This document shows, piece after piece, positions 25,618 to 34,650 of a stretch of 64,000 nt of DNA (position 1 is its first letter; every line of letters begins with the position of its first letter). The notes beneath the pieces are model-generated. The model did no database searches. It saw only the letters and a list, made by a program, of their open reading frames with translations, and was not told the origin of the DNA. Position numbers and translations under genes: made by a program. This stretch comes from an uncultured Duncaniella sp. Lineage in GTDB: Bacteria; Bacteroidota; Bacteroidia; Bacteroidales; Muribaculaceae. The DNA is taken from NCBI GenBank assembly GCA_910589485.1, contig CAJUSW010000007.1, forward strand, positions 124,001 to 188,000, given 5' to 3'.

Positions 25618-26136
25618 TTAGCCGTTAAACACTTTGTCGATAGAAATACCGCGGTTCTGAGCGACCTGGGCGGGTGAGCGCAGTTCGCCGAGGGCAGCGA
25701 TGGTAGCCTTCACGAGGTTGTGGGGGTTAGACGAGCCCTTAGACTTACAGAGCACGTCGGTGATGCCCACGCTCTCGAGCACGGCACGCATAGCACCACC
25801 GGCCTTAACACCGGTACCGTGGCTTGCGGGCTTGATCACTACGAGCGATCCGCCAAACTTGGCCTCCTGCTCGTGAGGGATTGTGCCGTTGTGGACGGGA
25901 ACCTTGATGAGGTTCTTCTTGGCAGCTTCAACGCCCTTGGCGATAGCGGCCTGTACTTCATTGGCTTTTCCGAGACCCCAACCAACGATGCCATTCTCAT
26001 TGCCTACGACAACGATGGCAGCGAAAGTGAAGGTGCGGCCACCCTTGGTAACCTTGGTGACGCGGTTGATGGCAACGAGACGGTCGTGGAGCTCGATGTC
26101 GCCAGTGGACTTTACTTTGTTATTCTTAGATGCCAT
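25618..26136 (-). CDS. rpsE: 30S ribosomal protein uS5
   Basis: Involved in decoding accuracy; 172 residues. Double-stranded RNA-binding domain with VTKGGRTFTFAAIVVVGNEN, then GWGLGKANEVQAAIAKGVEA and PASHGTGVKAGGAMRAVLE. Between rplR and rpmD. Confidence 0.97.
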   Translation of the reverse strand: MASKNNKVKSTGDIELHDRLVAINRVTKVTKGGRTFTFAAIVVVGNENGIVGWGLGKANEVQAAIAKGVEAAKKNLIKVPVHNGTIPHEQEAKFGGSLVVIKPASHGTGVKAGGAMRAVLESVGITDVLCKSKGSSNPHNLVKATIAALGELRSPAQVAQNRGISIDKVFNG

Positions 26137-26142
26137 AATGAA

Positions 26143-26484
26143 TTAGAATTTGAGACCGCCATTGCGAGCGGCGTCAGCCAGTGATTTAACACGACCGTGG
26201 AAGAGGTATCCGTTGCGGTCAAAAACGACTTCGGAGATGCCTGCGGCGATAGCCTTCTTGGCGATATCCTCGCCGACCTTAGCTGCGATTTCGCACTTGG
26301 TGCCTTCGGCGATACCCTTGGAAGAGGTAGCGCAGATGGTCTTGCCTGCGAGGTCGTCGATGAGCTGAACGTAAATCTGCTTGTTGCTGCGGAACACCGA
26401 CATGCGGGGACGTGCTGCGGTGCCGGAAATCTTGCCGCGGATGCGGGCCTTGATTTTGTTTCTACGCTGTATCTTTGTAACCAT
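26143..26484 (-). CDS. rplR: 50S ribosomal protein uL18
   Basis: 5S rRNA-binding protein, 113 residues. Motifs: RIRGKISGTAARPRMSVFRS, KQIYVQLIDD and FDRNGYLFHGRVKSLADAAR. Between rplF and rpsE. Confidence 0.96.
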   Translation of the reverse strand: MVTKIQRRNKIKARIRGKISGTAARPRMSVFRSNKQIYVQLIDDLAGKTICATSSKGIAEGTKCEIAAKVGEDIAKKAIAAGISEVVFDRNGYLFHGRVKSLADAARNGGLKF

Positions 26485-26501
26485 AGTTGTAGACGTTAAA
26501 A

Positions 26502-27059
26502 TTATTTAGCGCTTGCTGACTTACCAGACTTGCGACGGATAACTTCGCCCACAAACTTGATACCTTTACCCTTGTAGGGCTCGGGCTTGCGGAGTGAACG
26601 AATCTTAGCGCACACTTGACCGAGGAGCTGCTTGTCGTCGCTCTCGAGTATGATGAGCGGGTTCTTGTTGCGCTCGGTCTTAGCCTCTACCTTGATCTCG
26701 GGGGGAAGCTTTATATAGATGGCGTGGGAGAAGCCGAGCGAGAGCTCGAGTACCTGGCCGGTGGAAGCTGCGCGGTAACCTACGCCTACGAGTTCCATTT
26801 CTTTGCGGTAACCGGTGGATACGCCTACGACCATGTTGTGGATGAGGGCGCGGAAGAGTCCGTGCTGAGCGCGGTGCTCGCGGTCGTCAGAGGGGCGGGT
26901 TACGTGAACGTGTCCGTCCTCTACCTTAACTTCGAGATCGGGGTTGACTTTCTGGGTGAGGGTGCCCTTGGGGCCCTTCACGGTGACTACGTTGTCCTGG
27001 TCGATGGTGACGGTAACACCAGCGGGAATCTCAATGGGAGCTTTACCTATACGTGACAT
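26502..27059 (-). CDS. rplF: 50S ribosomal protein uL6
   Basis: Binds 23S rRNA near the factor-binding site; 185 residues with two related domains. Starts MSRIGKAPIEIPAGVTVTI and ends with EPYKGKGIKFVGEVIRRKSG. Unusually for this phylum, AGGAGG (27068-27073 on the plus coordinate) lies 8 nt before the ATG, a full Shine-Dalgarno site. Confidence 0.97.
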   Translation of the reverse strand: MSRIGKAPIEIPAGVTVTIDQDNVVTVKGPKGTLTQKVNPDLEVKVEDGHVHVTRPSDDREHRAQHGLFRALIHNMVVGVSTGYRKEMELVGVGYRAASTGQVLELSLGFSHAIYIKLPPEIKVEAKTERNKNPLIILESDDKQLLGQVCAKIRSLRKPEPYKGKGIKFVGEVIRRKSGKSASAK

Positions 27060-27079
27060 GTTATATTCCTCCTATTAGA

Positions 27080-27478
27080 TTAGTAAACGTAGCAAAGGAC
27101 CTCGCCACCAATCTTGAGGTCGCGGGCCTTCTTGTTAGTCATCACGCCCTTGGAAGTAGAAAGGATGGCGATGCCGAGTCCGTTCAGTACGCGGGGCATA
27201 TCTTTGTAACCGGTGTAACGGCGAAGACCCGGGCGCGACACGCGCTGGAGGTCTTTGATTGCATTGACCTTGTCGATGGGGTCATACTTGAGGGCGATCT
27301 TGATGATGCCGGCGGGATTTTCGCCTTCCTCGAACTTGTAGTTGAGGATGTAGCCTTGGTCGAAGAGGATCTTGGTGATCTCCTTCTTCAAGTTTGAGGC
27401 AGGAATCTCGACCACGCGGTGGTTAGCCTTGATTGCGTTCCTCAATCTTGTCAGATAATCTGCGATAGGATCAGTCAT
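27080..27478 (-). CDS. rpsH: 30S ribosomal protein uS8
   Basis: Central-domain 16S rRNA binder, 132 residues; starts TDPIADYLTRLRNAIKANHR and ends GLGIAILSTSKGVMTNKKAR followed by GGEVLCYVY. In E. coli S8 regulates the spc operon through its mRNA. Here a 353-bp spacer precedes the gene. Confidence 0.97.
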   Translation of the reverse strand: MTDPIADYLTRLRNAIKANHRVVEIPASNLKKEITKILFDQGYILNYKFEEGENPAGIIKIALKYDPIDKVNAIKDLQRVSRPGLRRYTGYKDMPRVLNGLGIAILSTSKGVMTNKKARDLKIGGEVLCYVY

Positions 27479-27831
27479 TTGAAAAATTGTTTAAATTGAT
27501 TGGGGAGTATCCCAACAATATTTAATACTCACTGTGAATTTTCAGAGCGGGAGGAGAAAGCCGGACCGCTTGCCGGCCCCTCGCCCACGATGCGGGGGAG
27601 GGAGACGCGGACTTCAGGGTAAGAGGTCCGTCGAGGGGAGTGGATGATTGATTAAGCCTCGGGGTGTCGACCGGCCGCAGACTGCGCCGGGGTGAGGAGG
27701 CCGCTTTAGGTGGGCGGCCGATCTGCTCGGCGCTGATACTGCTTAGAGATAACGGGGTCTCGGGCCGTCGACTCTCGGCTTTTTAGAGGGAGGTGCCGCA
27801 TCGCTGGGCGCGGGCACCGTAAGGGGCGATA
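27479..27831. other. Long untranslated spacer between rpsN and rpsH
   Basis: 353 bp with no credible gene. It is GC-rich, purine-strand biased and contains several inverted segments, including CGGCCGC-type repeats around 27670-27720. No TAnnTTTG box seen. It breaks a cluster in which other gaps are mostly under 60 bp; it may hold a regulatory structure such as an S8-binding site (inference). Confidence 0.6.
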
Positions 27832-28143
27832 TTACCAGGATGCTTTCTTGACGCCGGGGATAAGGCCAGCCGATGCCATCTCGCGGAACTGAATACGCGA
27901 GATACCGAACTGACGGATGTATCCTTTGGGACGGCCTGTGATGGAGCAGCGGTTGTGGAGGCGGATGGGATTGCTGTTCTTGGGAAGCGACTGGAGTTTC
28001 TGTGCGGCCTCGTAGGCTTCGTCACGGTTCTCCTCGTTGACTCCGGAATTAACAATCTTCTTGAGCTCGGCACGCTTCTGGGCGTACTTGGCGGCAAGAC
28101 GGGCGCGCTTCACTTCGCGGGCCTTCATTGATTCTTTAGCCAT
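27832..28143 (-). CDS. rpsN: 30S ribosomal protein uS14, zinc-free long form
   Basis: 103 residues, starting MAKESMKAREVKRARLAAKY and ending EMASAGLIPGVKKASW. Only one cysteine remains (NRCSITGRPKGY), so it is the long zinc-independent type, like E. coli uS14. With the cysteine-free bL36 in the same cluster, ribosomal zinc demand is low. Confidence 0.96.
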   Translation of the reverse strand: MAKESMKAREVKRARLAAKYAQKRAELKKIVNSGVNEENRDEAYEAAQKLQSLPKNSNPIRLHNRCSITGRPKGYIRQFGISRIQFREMASAGLIPGVKKASW

Positions 28144-28152
28144 AGGGGATGC

Positions 28153-28704
28153 TTAGTTTTTAGCGTTCTTGAAAGGGAGACCAAATTCCTTGAGCAGAGC
28201 GTAACCCTCTTCGTCGGTGTTGGCCGATGTAACGAAGGTGATGTTCATACCCATGAGCTTGTTGATAGCGTCGATGTTGATCTCGGGGAAGATAATCTGC
28301 TCGGTGATGCCGAGGGTGTAGTTACCGCGGCCGTCGAGCTTGCTCTCGATACCCTTGAAGTCACGGATGCGGGGGAGGGCAACGCGGACGAGTCTCTCAA
28401 GGAACTCGTACATCTTCTCGCGACGGAGGGTGACCATCACGCCGATGGGCATCTTCTTACGGAGCTTGAAGTTAGAGATATCCTTGCGGGAAAGGGTTGC
28501 AACGGCTTTCTGACCGGTGATGGCAGTGAGCTCGTTGATGGCGGTCTCGATGAGTTTCTTATCCTGGGTAGCTGCACCGAGGCCCTGGTTGATGACGATC
28601 TTCTTCAACTTGGGGACCTGCATGGGGGTGGTGTAGCTGAACTTTTCGGTGAGGGCGGGAACGATGCGTTCCTGATAGTCCTTCTTAACAGTCTGGTGGC
28701 TCAT
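28153..28704 (-). CDS. rplE: 50S ribosomal protein uL5
   Basis: 5S rRNA-binding protein of the central protuberance, 183 residues. Motifs: VPKLKKIVINQGLGAATQDK, LRKKMPIGVMVTLRREKMYE, and FPEINIDAINKLMGMNITFV. Shares one base with rplX (28704). Confidence 0.97.
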   Translation of the reverse strand: MSHQTVKKDYQERIVPALTEKFSYTTPMQVPKLKKIVINQGLGAATQDKKLIETAINELTAITGQKAVATLSRKDISNFKLRKKMPIGVMVTLRREKMYEFLERLVRVALPRIRDFKGIESKLDGRGNYTLGITEQIIFPEINIDAINKLMGMNITFVTSANTDEEGYALLKEFGLPFKNAKN

Positions 28705-29021
28705 TACTTAATTTCCTCTCCTGATTTTTTAGAAATGCGGATGACTTTGCCATTCTCGCGGCGGATGCTGATGCGGGTAGGCTTGCCCGACTTGGGGTCG
28801 ATCAAGGCGATATTGGAGATGGCGATGGGGGCTTCCATTTTGATGAGGCCACCCTGGGGGTGCTGAGCGTTGGGCTTGGTGGCTTTGGTAACCATGTTTA
28901 CACCTTCCACGATTGCCTTCTGCTTCTGCACGAGGACTTTAAGCACACGGCCCTCTTTGCCGCGGTCTTCACCTGCGAGCACATAGACAATGTCGCCTTT
29001 TTTGATGTGTAACTTATGCAT
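28704..29021 (-). CDS. rplX: 50S ribosomal protein uL24
   Basis: Assembly initiator of the 50S subunit; 105 residues with a KOW motif (KKGDIVYVLAGEDRGKEGRV) and QHPQGGLIKMEAPIAISN. Ends overlapping the rplE start by one base. Confidence 0.97.
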   Translation of the reverse strand: MHKLHIKKGDIVYVLAGEDRGKEGRVLKVLVQKQKAIVEGVNMVTKATKPNAQHPQGGLIKMEAPIAISNIALIDPKSGKPTRISIRRENGKVIRISKKSGEEIK

Positions 29022-29050
29022 TACTTTAAAGTATTTGACGGGATTGATGA

Positions 29051-29419
29051 TTAGAGGACTTCGGGTGCGAGTGACACGATCTTCATCTGGTTGGCGGCGC
29101 GGAGTTCGCGGGCAACGGGGCCGAAGATACGGGTTCCACGGAGCTCACCGGCATTGTTGAGGAGCACGCAAGCGTTGTCGTCGAAGCGGATGTAGGAACC
29201 GTCGGGACGGCGGATCTCCTTCTTGGTGCGGACAACAACTGCCTTGGATACAGTACCCTTCTTAACGTCGGACGAGGGGATGACACTCTTGACGGATACC
29301 ACGATGATGTCGCCTACTGAAGCGTAGCGACGGCCGGTTCCACCCAGTACGTGGATGCAGAGTGCTTCCTTGGCACCGCTGTTGTCGGCCACAGTTAAAC
29401 GGCTTTCGGTCTGTATCAT
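29051..29419 (-). CDS. rplN: 50S ribosomal protein uL14
   Basis: 122 residues, starting MIQTESRLTVADNSGAKEAL, with RRYASVGDIIVVSVKSVIPS and FGPVARELR near the end. Contacts the 30S subunit. Between rpsQ and rplX. Confidence 0.97.
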   Translation of the reverse strand: MIQTESRLTVADNSGAKEALCIHVLGGTGRRYASVGDIIVVSVKSVIPSSDVKKGTVSKAVVVRTKKEIRRPDGSYIRFDDNACVLLNNAGELRGTRIFGPVARELRAANQMKIVSLAPEVL

Positions 29420-29422
29420 AGC

Positions 29423-29680
29423 TTACTTCACTTTTTCGATGATTTCTACCAGACGCCAACGCTTGGTCTTGGAGAGGGGACGGGTCTCCATGAGGCGAAC
29501 AGTATCGCCGACGGAGCACTCGTTCTTCTCGTCGTGGGCGTGATATTTCTTGGTCTTGTTGACGAACTTACCGTAGATGGGATGCTTCTCCTTCCATTTC
29601 ACCATGACGGTGATGGTCTTGTCGCCCTTGTTGCTGGAAACAACCCCGATGCGTTCTTTTCTTAAATTTCTCTTTTCCAT
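29423..29680 (-). CDS. rpsQ: 30S ribosomal protein uS17
   Basis: 85-residue OB-fold protein: RKERIGVVSSNKGDKTITVM, HPIYGKFVNKTKKYHAHDEK, and GDTVRLMETRPLSKTKRWRL are standard. Starts 14 nt after rpmC. Confidence 0.97.
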   Translation of the reverse strand: MEKRNLRKERIGVVSSNKGDKTITVMVKWKEKHPIYGKFVNKTKKYHAHDEKNECSVGDTVRLMETRPLSKTKRWRLVEIIEKVK

Positions 29681-29694
29681 TTCTGAGGGGTGAG

Positions 29695-29892
29695 TTATTT
29701 GTTATTGAGTTCGCGCATGCGCAGTTCGGTCATTACGCGGGCGATAGCCTTACGGGCATGTGTAATCTTGGCGGGGCTGTCAAGGGGCGAGATAGCGTGG
29801 TTGATCTGAAGCTGGGCATAGTCCTTCTTCATCTCGGCCAGACGGTCGCGGAGATCCTTGGTTGAAACCTCGGTATATGTCTCTTTCTTCAT
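29695..29892 (-). CDS. rpmC: 50S ribosomal protein uL29
   Basis: 65-residue helical protein next to the exit tunnel; LRDRLAEMKKDYAQLQINHA and KITHARKAIARVMTELRMRE are typical. Between rplP and rpsQ. Confidence 0.95.
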   Translation of the reverse strand: MKKETYTEVSTKDLRDRLAEMKKDYAQLQINHAISPLDSPAKITHARKAIARVMTELRMRELNNK

Positions 29893-29898
29893 GATGGC

Positions 29899-30330
<432 letters not shown>

Positions 30331-30355
30331 TGTAATGTTGAATCAATTGGTGGGT

Positions 30356-31093
30356 TTAACGGTTGTTTTTGGGCTTACGGAAACCACCGCGACGGGGAGC
30401 GCGGTCGGAACCAGCGGCACCGCGAGACTCTTTCTGAGGATTGGTGTACTGGGGAGCGAGGTCACGCTTGCCGTAAACCTCACCACGGCAGATCCATACC
30501 TTCACGCCTACTACACCTACCTTGGTGTGTGCCTCTACGAGAGCGTAGTCGATGTCGGCACGGAGGGTGTGGAGGGGAGTACGGCCTTCCTTGAACATCT
30601 CGGAGCGAGCCATTTCAGCGCCGTTGAGACGGCCGGATACCTGAACCTTGATGCCCTCGGCACCTGCACGCATTGTAGCGGCAACTGCCATCTTTACGGC
30701 ACGGCGGTAGGCGATCTTGCCTTCGATCTGACGGGCGATGTTGGCGGCAACGATCTGGGCGTCGAGCTCAGGGCGTTTTACCTCGTAGATGTTGATCTGT
30801 ACATCCTTGTCAGTGATTTTCTTGAGCTCTTCCTTCAGCTTGTCGACCTCCTGGCCGCCCTTGCCGATGATGAGGCCGGGGCGTGAGGTGCACACGGTGA
30901 TGGTGATGAGCTTCATGGTGCGCTCGATTACGATGCGCGAAACGCTTGATTTAGCAAGGCGGACATTAAGATACTTGCGGAGTTTGGAGTCCTCGAGCAG
31001 AGTATCGCCGTAGTTTTTACCGCCATACCAGTTAGAGTCCCATCCACGGATAACTCCCAAGCGATTGCTAATTGGATTTACTTTCTGTCCCAT
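30356..31093 (-). CDS. rpsC: 30S ribosomal protein uS3
   Basis: Mouth of the mRNA entry channel; 245 residues. KH domain with RPGLIIGKGGQEVDKLKEEL; C-terminal domain with AEGIKVQVSGRLNGAEMARS. The last 25 residues are basic and Gly-rich (RAPRRGGFRKPKNNR). Between rplV and rplP. Confidence 0.97.
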   Translation of the reverse strand: MGQKVNPISNRLGVIRGWDSNWYGGKNYGDTLLEDSKLRKYLNVRLAKSSVSRIVIERTMKLITITVCTSRPGLIIGKGGQEVDKLKEELKKITDKDVQINIYEVKRPELDAQIVAANIARQIEGKIAYRRAVKMAVAATMRAGAEGIKVQVSGRLNGAEMARSEMFKEGRTPLHTLRADIDYALVEAHTKVGVVGVKVWICRGEVYGKRDLAPQYTNPQKESRGAAGSDRAPRRGGFRKPKNNR

Positions 31094-31096
31094 TTG

Positions 31097-31501
31097 TTAA
31101 GCGTTTTTATTTTCAATTGTGTCAACAATCAATGTGACATGGTTAGCGCGTTTGCGAATGCGGTAGCCACGGCCCTGGGGGGCGGGACGAAGGCGCTTGA
31201 GCATGGGAGCGCAACCCACCATGATGGTGGATACGTAGAGCTCGCCAGCGTCGGCTTTGCGATCGTTTTTAGCTTCCCAGTTTGCGATGGCTGAGCGGAG
31301 GAGCTTTTCGAGACGGGCAGCAGCCTCCTTGTTGGAGAACTTCAGGATGCCGAGAGCACGGTTTACTTCGACGCCACGGATGATGTCAGCGACAAGGCGC
31401 ATCTTGCGGGGCGAAGTGGGGACGTTGAGCAGCTTAGCGAACGCGATGTTCTTCTGCTCGGCTTTCCTGAGGTCGGCTGAATTTCTTTTTCTTACACCCA
31501 T
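31097..31501 (-). CDS. rplV: 50S ribosomal protein uL22
   Basis: 134 residues; lines the exit tunnel. Motifs: LNVPTSPRKMRLVADIIRGV, KEAAARLEKLLRSAIANWEA, and the tip loop around MLKRLRPAPQGRGYRIRKR. The loop is unremarkable. Between rpsS and rpsC. Confidence 0.97.
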   Translation of the reverse strand: MGVRKRNSADLRKAEQKNIAFAKLLNVPTSPRKMRLVADIIRGVEVNRALGILKFSNKEAAARLEKLLRSAIANWEAKNDRKADAGELYVSTIMVGCAPMLKRLRPAPQGRGYRIRKRANHVTLIVDTIENKNA

Positions 31502-31556
31502 TTTATTTTAATTCTTTTCTTTTTTACAAATGAATTATTTATATCAGGGCCCTTGA

Positions 31557-31826
31557 TTATTTCTTGCGATTACCGGAGTGACCGCGGAAAGTGCGCGTGG
31601 GAGCGAACTCTCCGAGCTTATGGCCAACCATGTTCTCAGTAACGTAGACAGGGATAAACTTGTTGCCGTTGTGTACGGCGAAGGTGTGACCGACGAACTC
31701 GGGTGCTATCATGGAGGCGCGGCTCCAAGTCTTGATTACAGACTTCTTGCCGGTCTCATCCATAGCGGCCACCTTCTTCTCAAGCTTAACGCTGATAAAC
31801 GGGCCTTTTTTCAATGAACGACTCAT
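31557..31826 (-). CDS. rpsS: 30S ribosomal protein uS19
   Basis: 89 residues, starting MSRSLKKGPFISVKLEKKVA, with NGNKFIPVYVTENMVGHKLG and EFAPTRTFRGH. Binds 16S rRNA in the head. Between rplB and rplV. Confidence 0.97.
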   Translation of the reverse strand: MSRSLKKGPFISVKLEKKVAAMDETGKKSVIKTWSRASMIAPEFVGHTFAVHNGNKFIPVYVTENMVGHKLGEFAPTRTFRGHSGNRKK

Positions 31827-31852
31827 AGAGATGTTGCTTGGTTTAAATCAGA

Positions 31853-32680
31853 TTACTTCTTTCTTCTTTCGATAATGTACTTCGAAGAATGCTTCTTCGG
31901 GGCACGAGTCTTGAGACCCTTAGCATAGAGGCCCTTGCGTGAGCGGGGATGACCACCGGAAGCACGACCTTCGCCACCACCCATGGGGTGATCGACAGGG
32001 TTCATGACAACGCCACGGTTGCGGGGGCGACGGCCGAGCCAGCGTGAACGACCGGCCTTACCGGAACGCTCGAGTGAATGCTCGGAGTTGCCTACGACAC
32101 CGACGGTGGCACGGCACTCGGCAAGAATCTTGCGAGTCTCGCCTGAAGGTAATTTGACGATTGCATAGGCGCCTTCGCGGGAGATCAGCTGGGCGAATGT
32201 GCCGGCTGAGCGGGCCATGAAGGCACCCTGACCGGGACGCAACTCAATGTTGTGGACGAGTGTACCTACGGGGATGTTGGCCAGGGGGAGGCAGTTGCCT
32301 ACCTCGGGCTGGGCATCGGGGCCCGACAGGAGCACGTCGCCGACGTTCAAGCCGTTGGGTGCAATGATATAAGCTTTTGCGCCATCCTTGTAGAAGAGAA
32401 GAGCGATACGGGCCGAACGGTTAGGATCGTACTCGATGGTCTTCACTACAGCGGGGACGCCGTCCTTATTTCTCTTAAAGTCTATGAAGCGGTATTTGCG
32501 CTTGTGGCCACCACCAAGGTAGCGGGTGGTGAGGTGACCTTCGGCGTTACGACCGCCGGAAGCCCTTTTGCCGACTGTAAGAGATTTTTCCGGTGTTGTA
32601 GCAGTGATGGTACCTTTGAAAACACCGATAACCTTGTGACGCTGCCCAGGAGTTGTGGGCTTAAATTTTCTTACTGCCAT
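31853..32680 (-). CDS. rplB: 50S ribosomal protein uL2
   Basis: Essential for subunit joining and peptidyl transfer. 275 residues from the ATG at 32680 (MAVRKFKPTTPGQRHKVI); an open frame that runs 45 codons further upstream crosses rplW in another frame and is not used. Conserved GGGHKRKYRFIDFKRNKDG, SAGTFAQLISREGAYA, and MNPVDHPMGGGEGRASGGHP in the C-terminal part. Confidence 0.97.
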   Translation of the reverse strand: MAVRKFKPTTPGQRHKVIGVFKGTITATTPEKSLTVGKRASGGRNAEGHLTTRYLGGGHKRKYRFIDFKRNKDGVPAVVKTIEYDPNRSARIALLFYKDGAKAYIIAPNGLNVGDVLLSGPDAQPEVGNCLPLANIPVGTLVHNIELRPGQGAFMARSAGTFAQLISREGAYAIVKLPSGETRKILAECRATVGVVGNSEHSLERSGKAGRSRWLGRRPRNRGVVMNPVDHPMGGGEGRASGGHPRSRKGLYAKGLKTRAPKKHSSKYIIERRKK

Positions 32681-32687
32681 GTTATTC

Positions 32688-32978
32688 TTAGATGTTGCTG
32701 TAGAAGTCAATGTTCTGACCGTCGGCAAGGTCCACGATGGCTTTCTTCCAGGCTGCGGTCTTGCCACGGAGCAGACCGCTCTTGGTCCAGCGGGACTTGT
32801 TCTTGGAACGGACATTGATTGTGTTGACGCGGGTTACTTTCACGCCGTAGAGGTTCTCTACGAGGGCCTTGATCTGGTACTTGTTAGCCTCGGGAGAAAC
32901 CATGAAGGTATAGCGGTTGAGCTTCTCGGTGAGATTGCTCGCCTTCTCGGTAACGATGGGTTTGATTGAGATTTCCAT
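32688..32978 (-). CDS. rplW: 50S ribosomal protein uL23
   Basis: 96 residues; exit-tunnel protein that docks trigger factor and SRP. VTEKASNLTEKLNRYTFMVS and IKALVENLYGVKVTRVNTIN are typical. Between rplD and rplB. Confidence 0.96.
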   Translation of the reverse strand: MEISIKPIVTEKASNLTEKLNRYTFMVSPEANKYQIKALVENLYGVKVTRVNTINVRSKNKSRWTKSGLLRGKTAAWKKAIVDLADGQNIDFYSNI

Positions 32979-33007
32979 TGTGTACTGTAGTTTTCTCGGT
33001 GAGGTTA

Positions 33008-33628
33008 TTAAAGTTTATTAACGCACTCAAGGCTGCTCTCGGTGAGGATCACAGCGTTGGAGTTCATGATCGCATATGTGTTGAGGTCACATGCAACCAT
33101 GGTTTTTGCGTCGGGCACATTTCGGGCTGACAAAGTTACGTTTTTATTGTCAGAAGGTAAAACGAGGAGTACCTTTTTGCCGTCAACTTTAAGATTTTTA
33201 GCAATATTTATAAAATCTTTAGTCTTGGGTGCCTCGAAATTGAAGTCCTCGACTACGATGAGCTGGCTGTCCTGCACCTTGTAGGTGAGAGCGCTCTTGC
33301 GGGCGAGTGACTTTACTTTCTTATTCAACTTGAAACGATAGTCACGGGGACGGGGACCGAACACGCGGCCACCGCCGACGAGTACAGGCGAGTTGATGTC
33401 ACCGATACGGCTGCCGCCGCCACCCTTCTGCTTGTGGAGCTTGCGGGTCGAACCGGAGACTTCGCTACGTTCCTTGGACTTGTGAGTACCCTGACGCTGG
33501 TTGGCGAGGTACTGCTTCACATCGAGATAAACGGCATGCTCGTTGGCATCGACTGCGAACACCTCGTCGGCGAGCTGGGCCTTGCGGCCGGTATCCTCAC
33601 CTTTGATATTGTAGATTGCGACTTCCAT
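33008..33628 (-). CDS. rplD: 50S ribosomal protein uL4
   Basis: 206 residues; tunnel constriction protein and known S10-operon autoregulator in E. coli. Extended loop with GTHKSKERSEVSGSTRKLHK and GGGGSRIGDINSPVLVGGGR. The first base overlaps the stop of rplC. Confidence 0.96.
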   Translation of the reverse strand: MEVAIYNIKGEDTGRKAQLADEVFAVDANEHAVYLDVKQYLANQRQGTHKSKERSEVSGSTRKLHKQKGGGGSRIGDINSPVLVGGGRVFGPRPRDYRFKLNKKVKSLARKSALTYKVQDSQLIVVEDFNFEAPKTKDFINIAKNLKVDGKKVLLVLPSDNKNVTLSARNVPDAKTMVACDLNTYAIMNSNAVILTESSLECVNKL

Positions 33629-34245
33629 TATTTCTCAATTAAGACGATTGAACCTTTGCTTCCGGGGATAGAACCCTTGATGAGGAGTACGTTGTGCTCG
33701 GGAAGCACCTTAACTACGCGGAGGTTTTGGATGGTAACCTTCTCGTTGCCCATCTGGCCTGCCATGCGCATTCCCTTGAACACCTTTGCGGGGTAAGAAC
33801 AAGCACCTACCGAACCGGGGGCGCGGAGGCGGTTGTGCTGACCGTGGGTCGACTGGCCTACGCCGCCGAATCCATGACGCTTAACTACGCCCTGGTAACC
33901 CTTACCCTTGGAGGTTCCCTGGATGTCTACGAAGTCGTCTTCGCTGAAGAGGTCAACGGTGAGGGTGTCACCGAGCTTAACTTCTTCGCCAAATCCTTTG
34001 AACTCGGCCAAGTGGCGCTGGGGAGTTACTCCGGCCTTCTTGAAGTGTCCGGCCATGGGGTTGGTTGTGTGCTTCTCTTTCTTGTCCTCGAAGCCGATCT
34101 GAACGGCGGCATAGCCGTCCTTGTCAACCGTTTTCACTTGAGTAACTACGCAGGGGCCTACTTCGATAACAGTGCACGGCACGTTCTTGCCGTCGGCACT
34201 GAAAACGGATGTCATTCCGATTTTCTTTCCTAATAATCCTGGCAT
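33628..34245 (-). CDS. rplC: 50S ribosomal protein uL3
   Basis: 205 residues, starting MPGLLGKKIGMTSVFSADGK, with GTSKGKGYQGVVKRHGFGGV and ACSYPAKVFKGMRMAGQMGN, which reach toward the peptidyl transferase centre. Shares one base with rplD. Confidence 0.97.
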   Translation of the reverse strand: MPGLLGKKIGMTSVFSADGKNVPCTVIEVGPCVVTQVKTVDKDGYAAVQIGFEDKKEKHTTNPMAGHFKKAGVTPQRHLAEFKGFGEEVKLGDTLTVDLFSEDDFVDIQGTSKGKGYQGVVKRHGFGGVGQSTHGQHNRLRAPGSVGACSYPAKVFKGMRMAGQMGNEKVTIQNLRVVKVLPEHNVLLIKGSIPGSKGSIVLIEK

Positions 34246-34323
34246 TTCTCTTTGATTTAGAAAATGTGAACTGATTGTTTGTGTTACTTAAATCCTTTTG
34301 TGGTTTGATACCTGAGCGGTGGA

Positions 34324-34629
34324 TTAGACCTTGATCTCCACTTCTACACCGGAGGGGAGCTCGAGCTTCATGAGAGCGTCGACTGTCTTGCCGGTCGAGT
34401 TGTGGATGTCAATCAAGCGCTTGTAGCTCGAGAGCTGGAACTGCTCGCGCGACTTCTTGTTGACGAAGGTTGAGCGATTGACGGTGAACACACGACGGTG
34501 GGTGGGCAGGGGGATAGGCCCGCTGATCACTGCGCCGGTGGCCTTAACGGTCTTCACAATCTTCTCGGCCGACTTGTCAACCAGGTTGTAGTCGTAGGAC
34601 TTAAGTTTGATTCTGATTGTTTGATCCAT
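34324..34629 (-). CDS. rpsJ: 30S ribosomal protein uS10
   Basis: 101 residues; also a NusE-type antitermination factor. IRIKLKSYDYNLVDKSAEKI, GPIPLPTHRRVFTVNRSTFV, and KLELPSGVEVEIKV are standard. It follows fusA directly, since no tuf gene is present here, and begins the S10 segment. Confidence 0.97.
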   Translation of the reverse strand: MDQTIRIKLKSYDYNLVDKSAEKIVKTVKATGAVISGPIPLPTHRRVFTVNRSTFVNKKSREQFQLSSYKRLIDIHNSTGKTVDALMKLELPSGVEVEIKV

Positions 34630-34650
34630 ATTGTTAGTTGAATGAAAGTG

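Noticed and set aside
32681..32815. N-terminal extension of rplB
   Set aside because: The 45 extra codons overlap rplW in another frame, and the universal uL2 start (MAVRKFKP) is at 32680.
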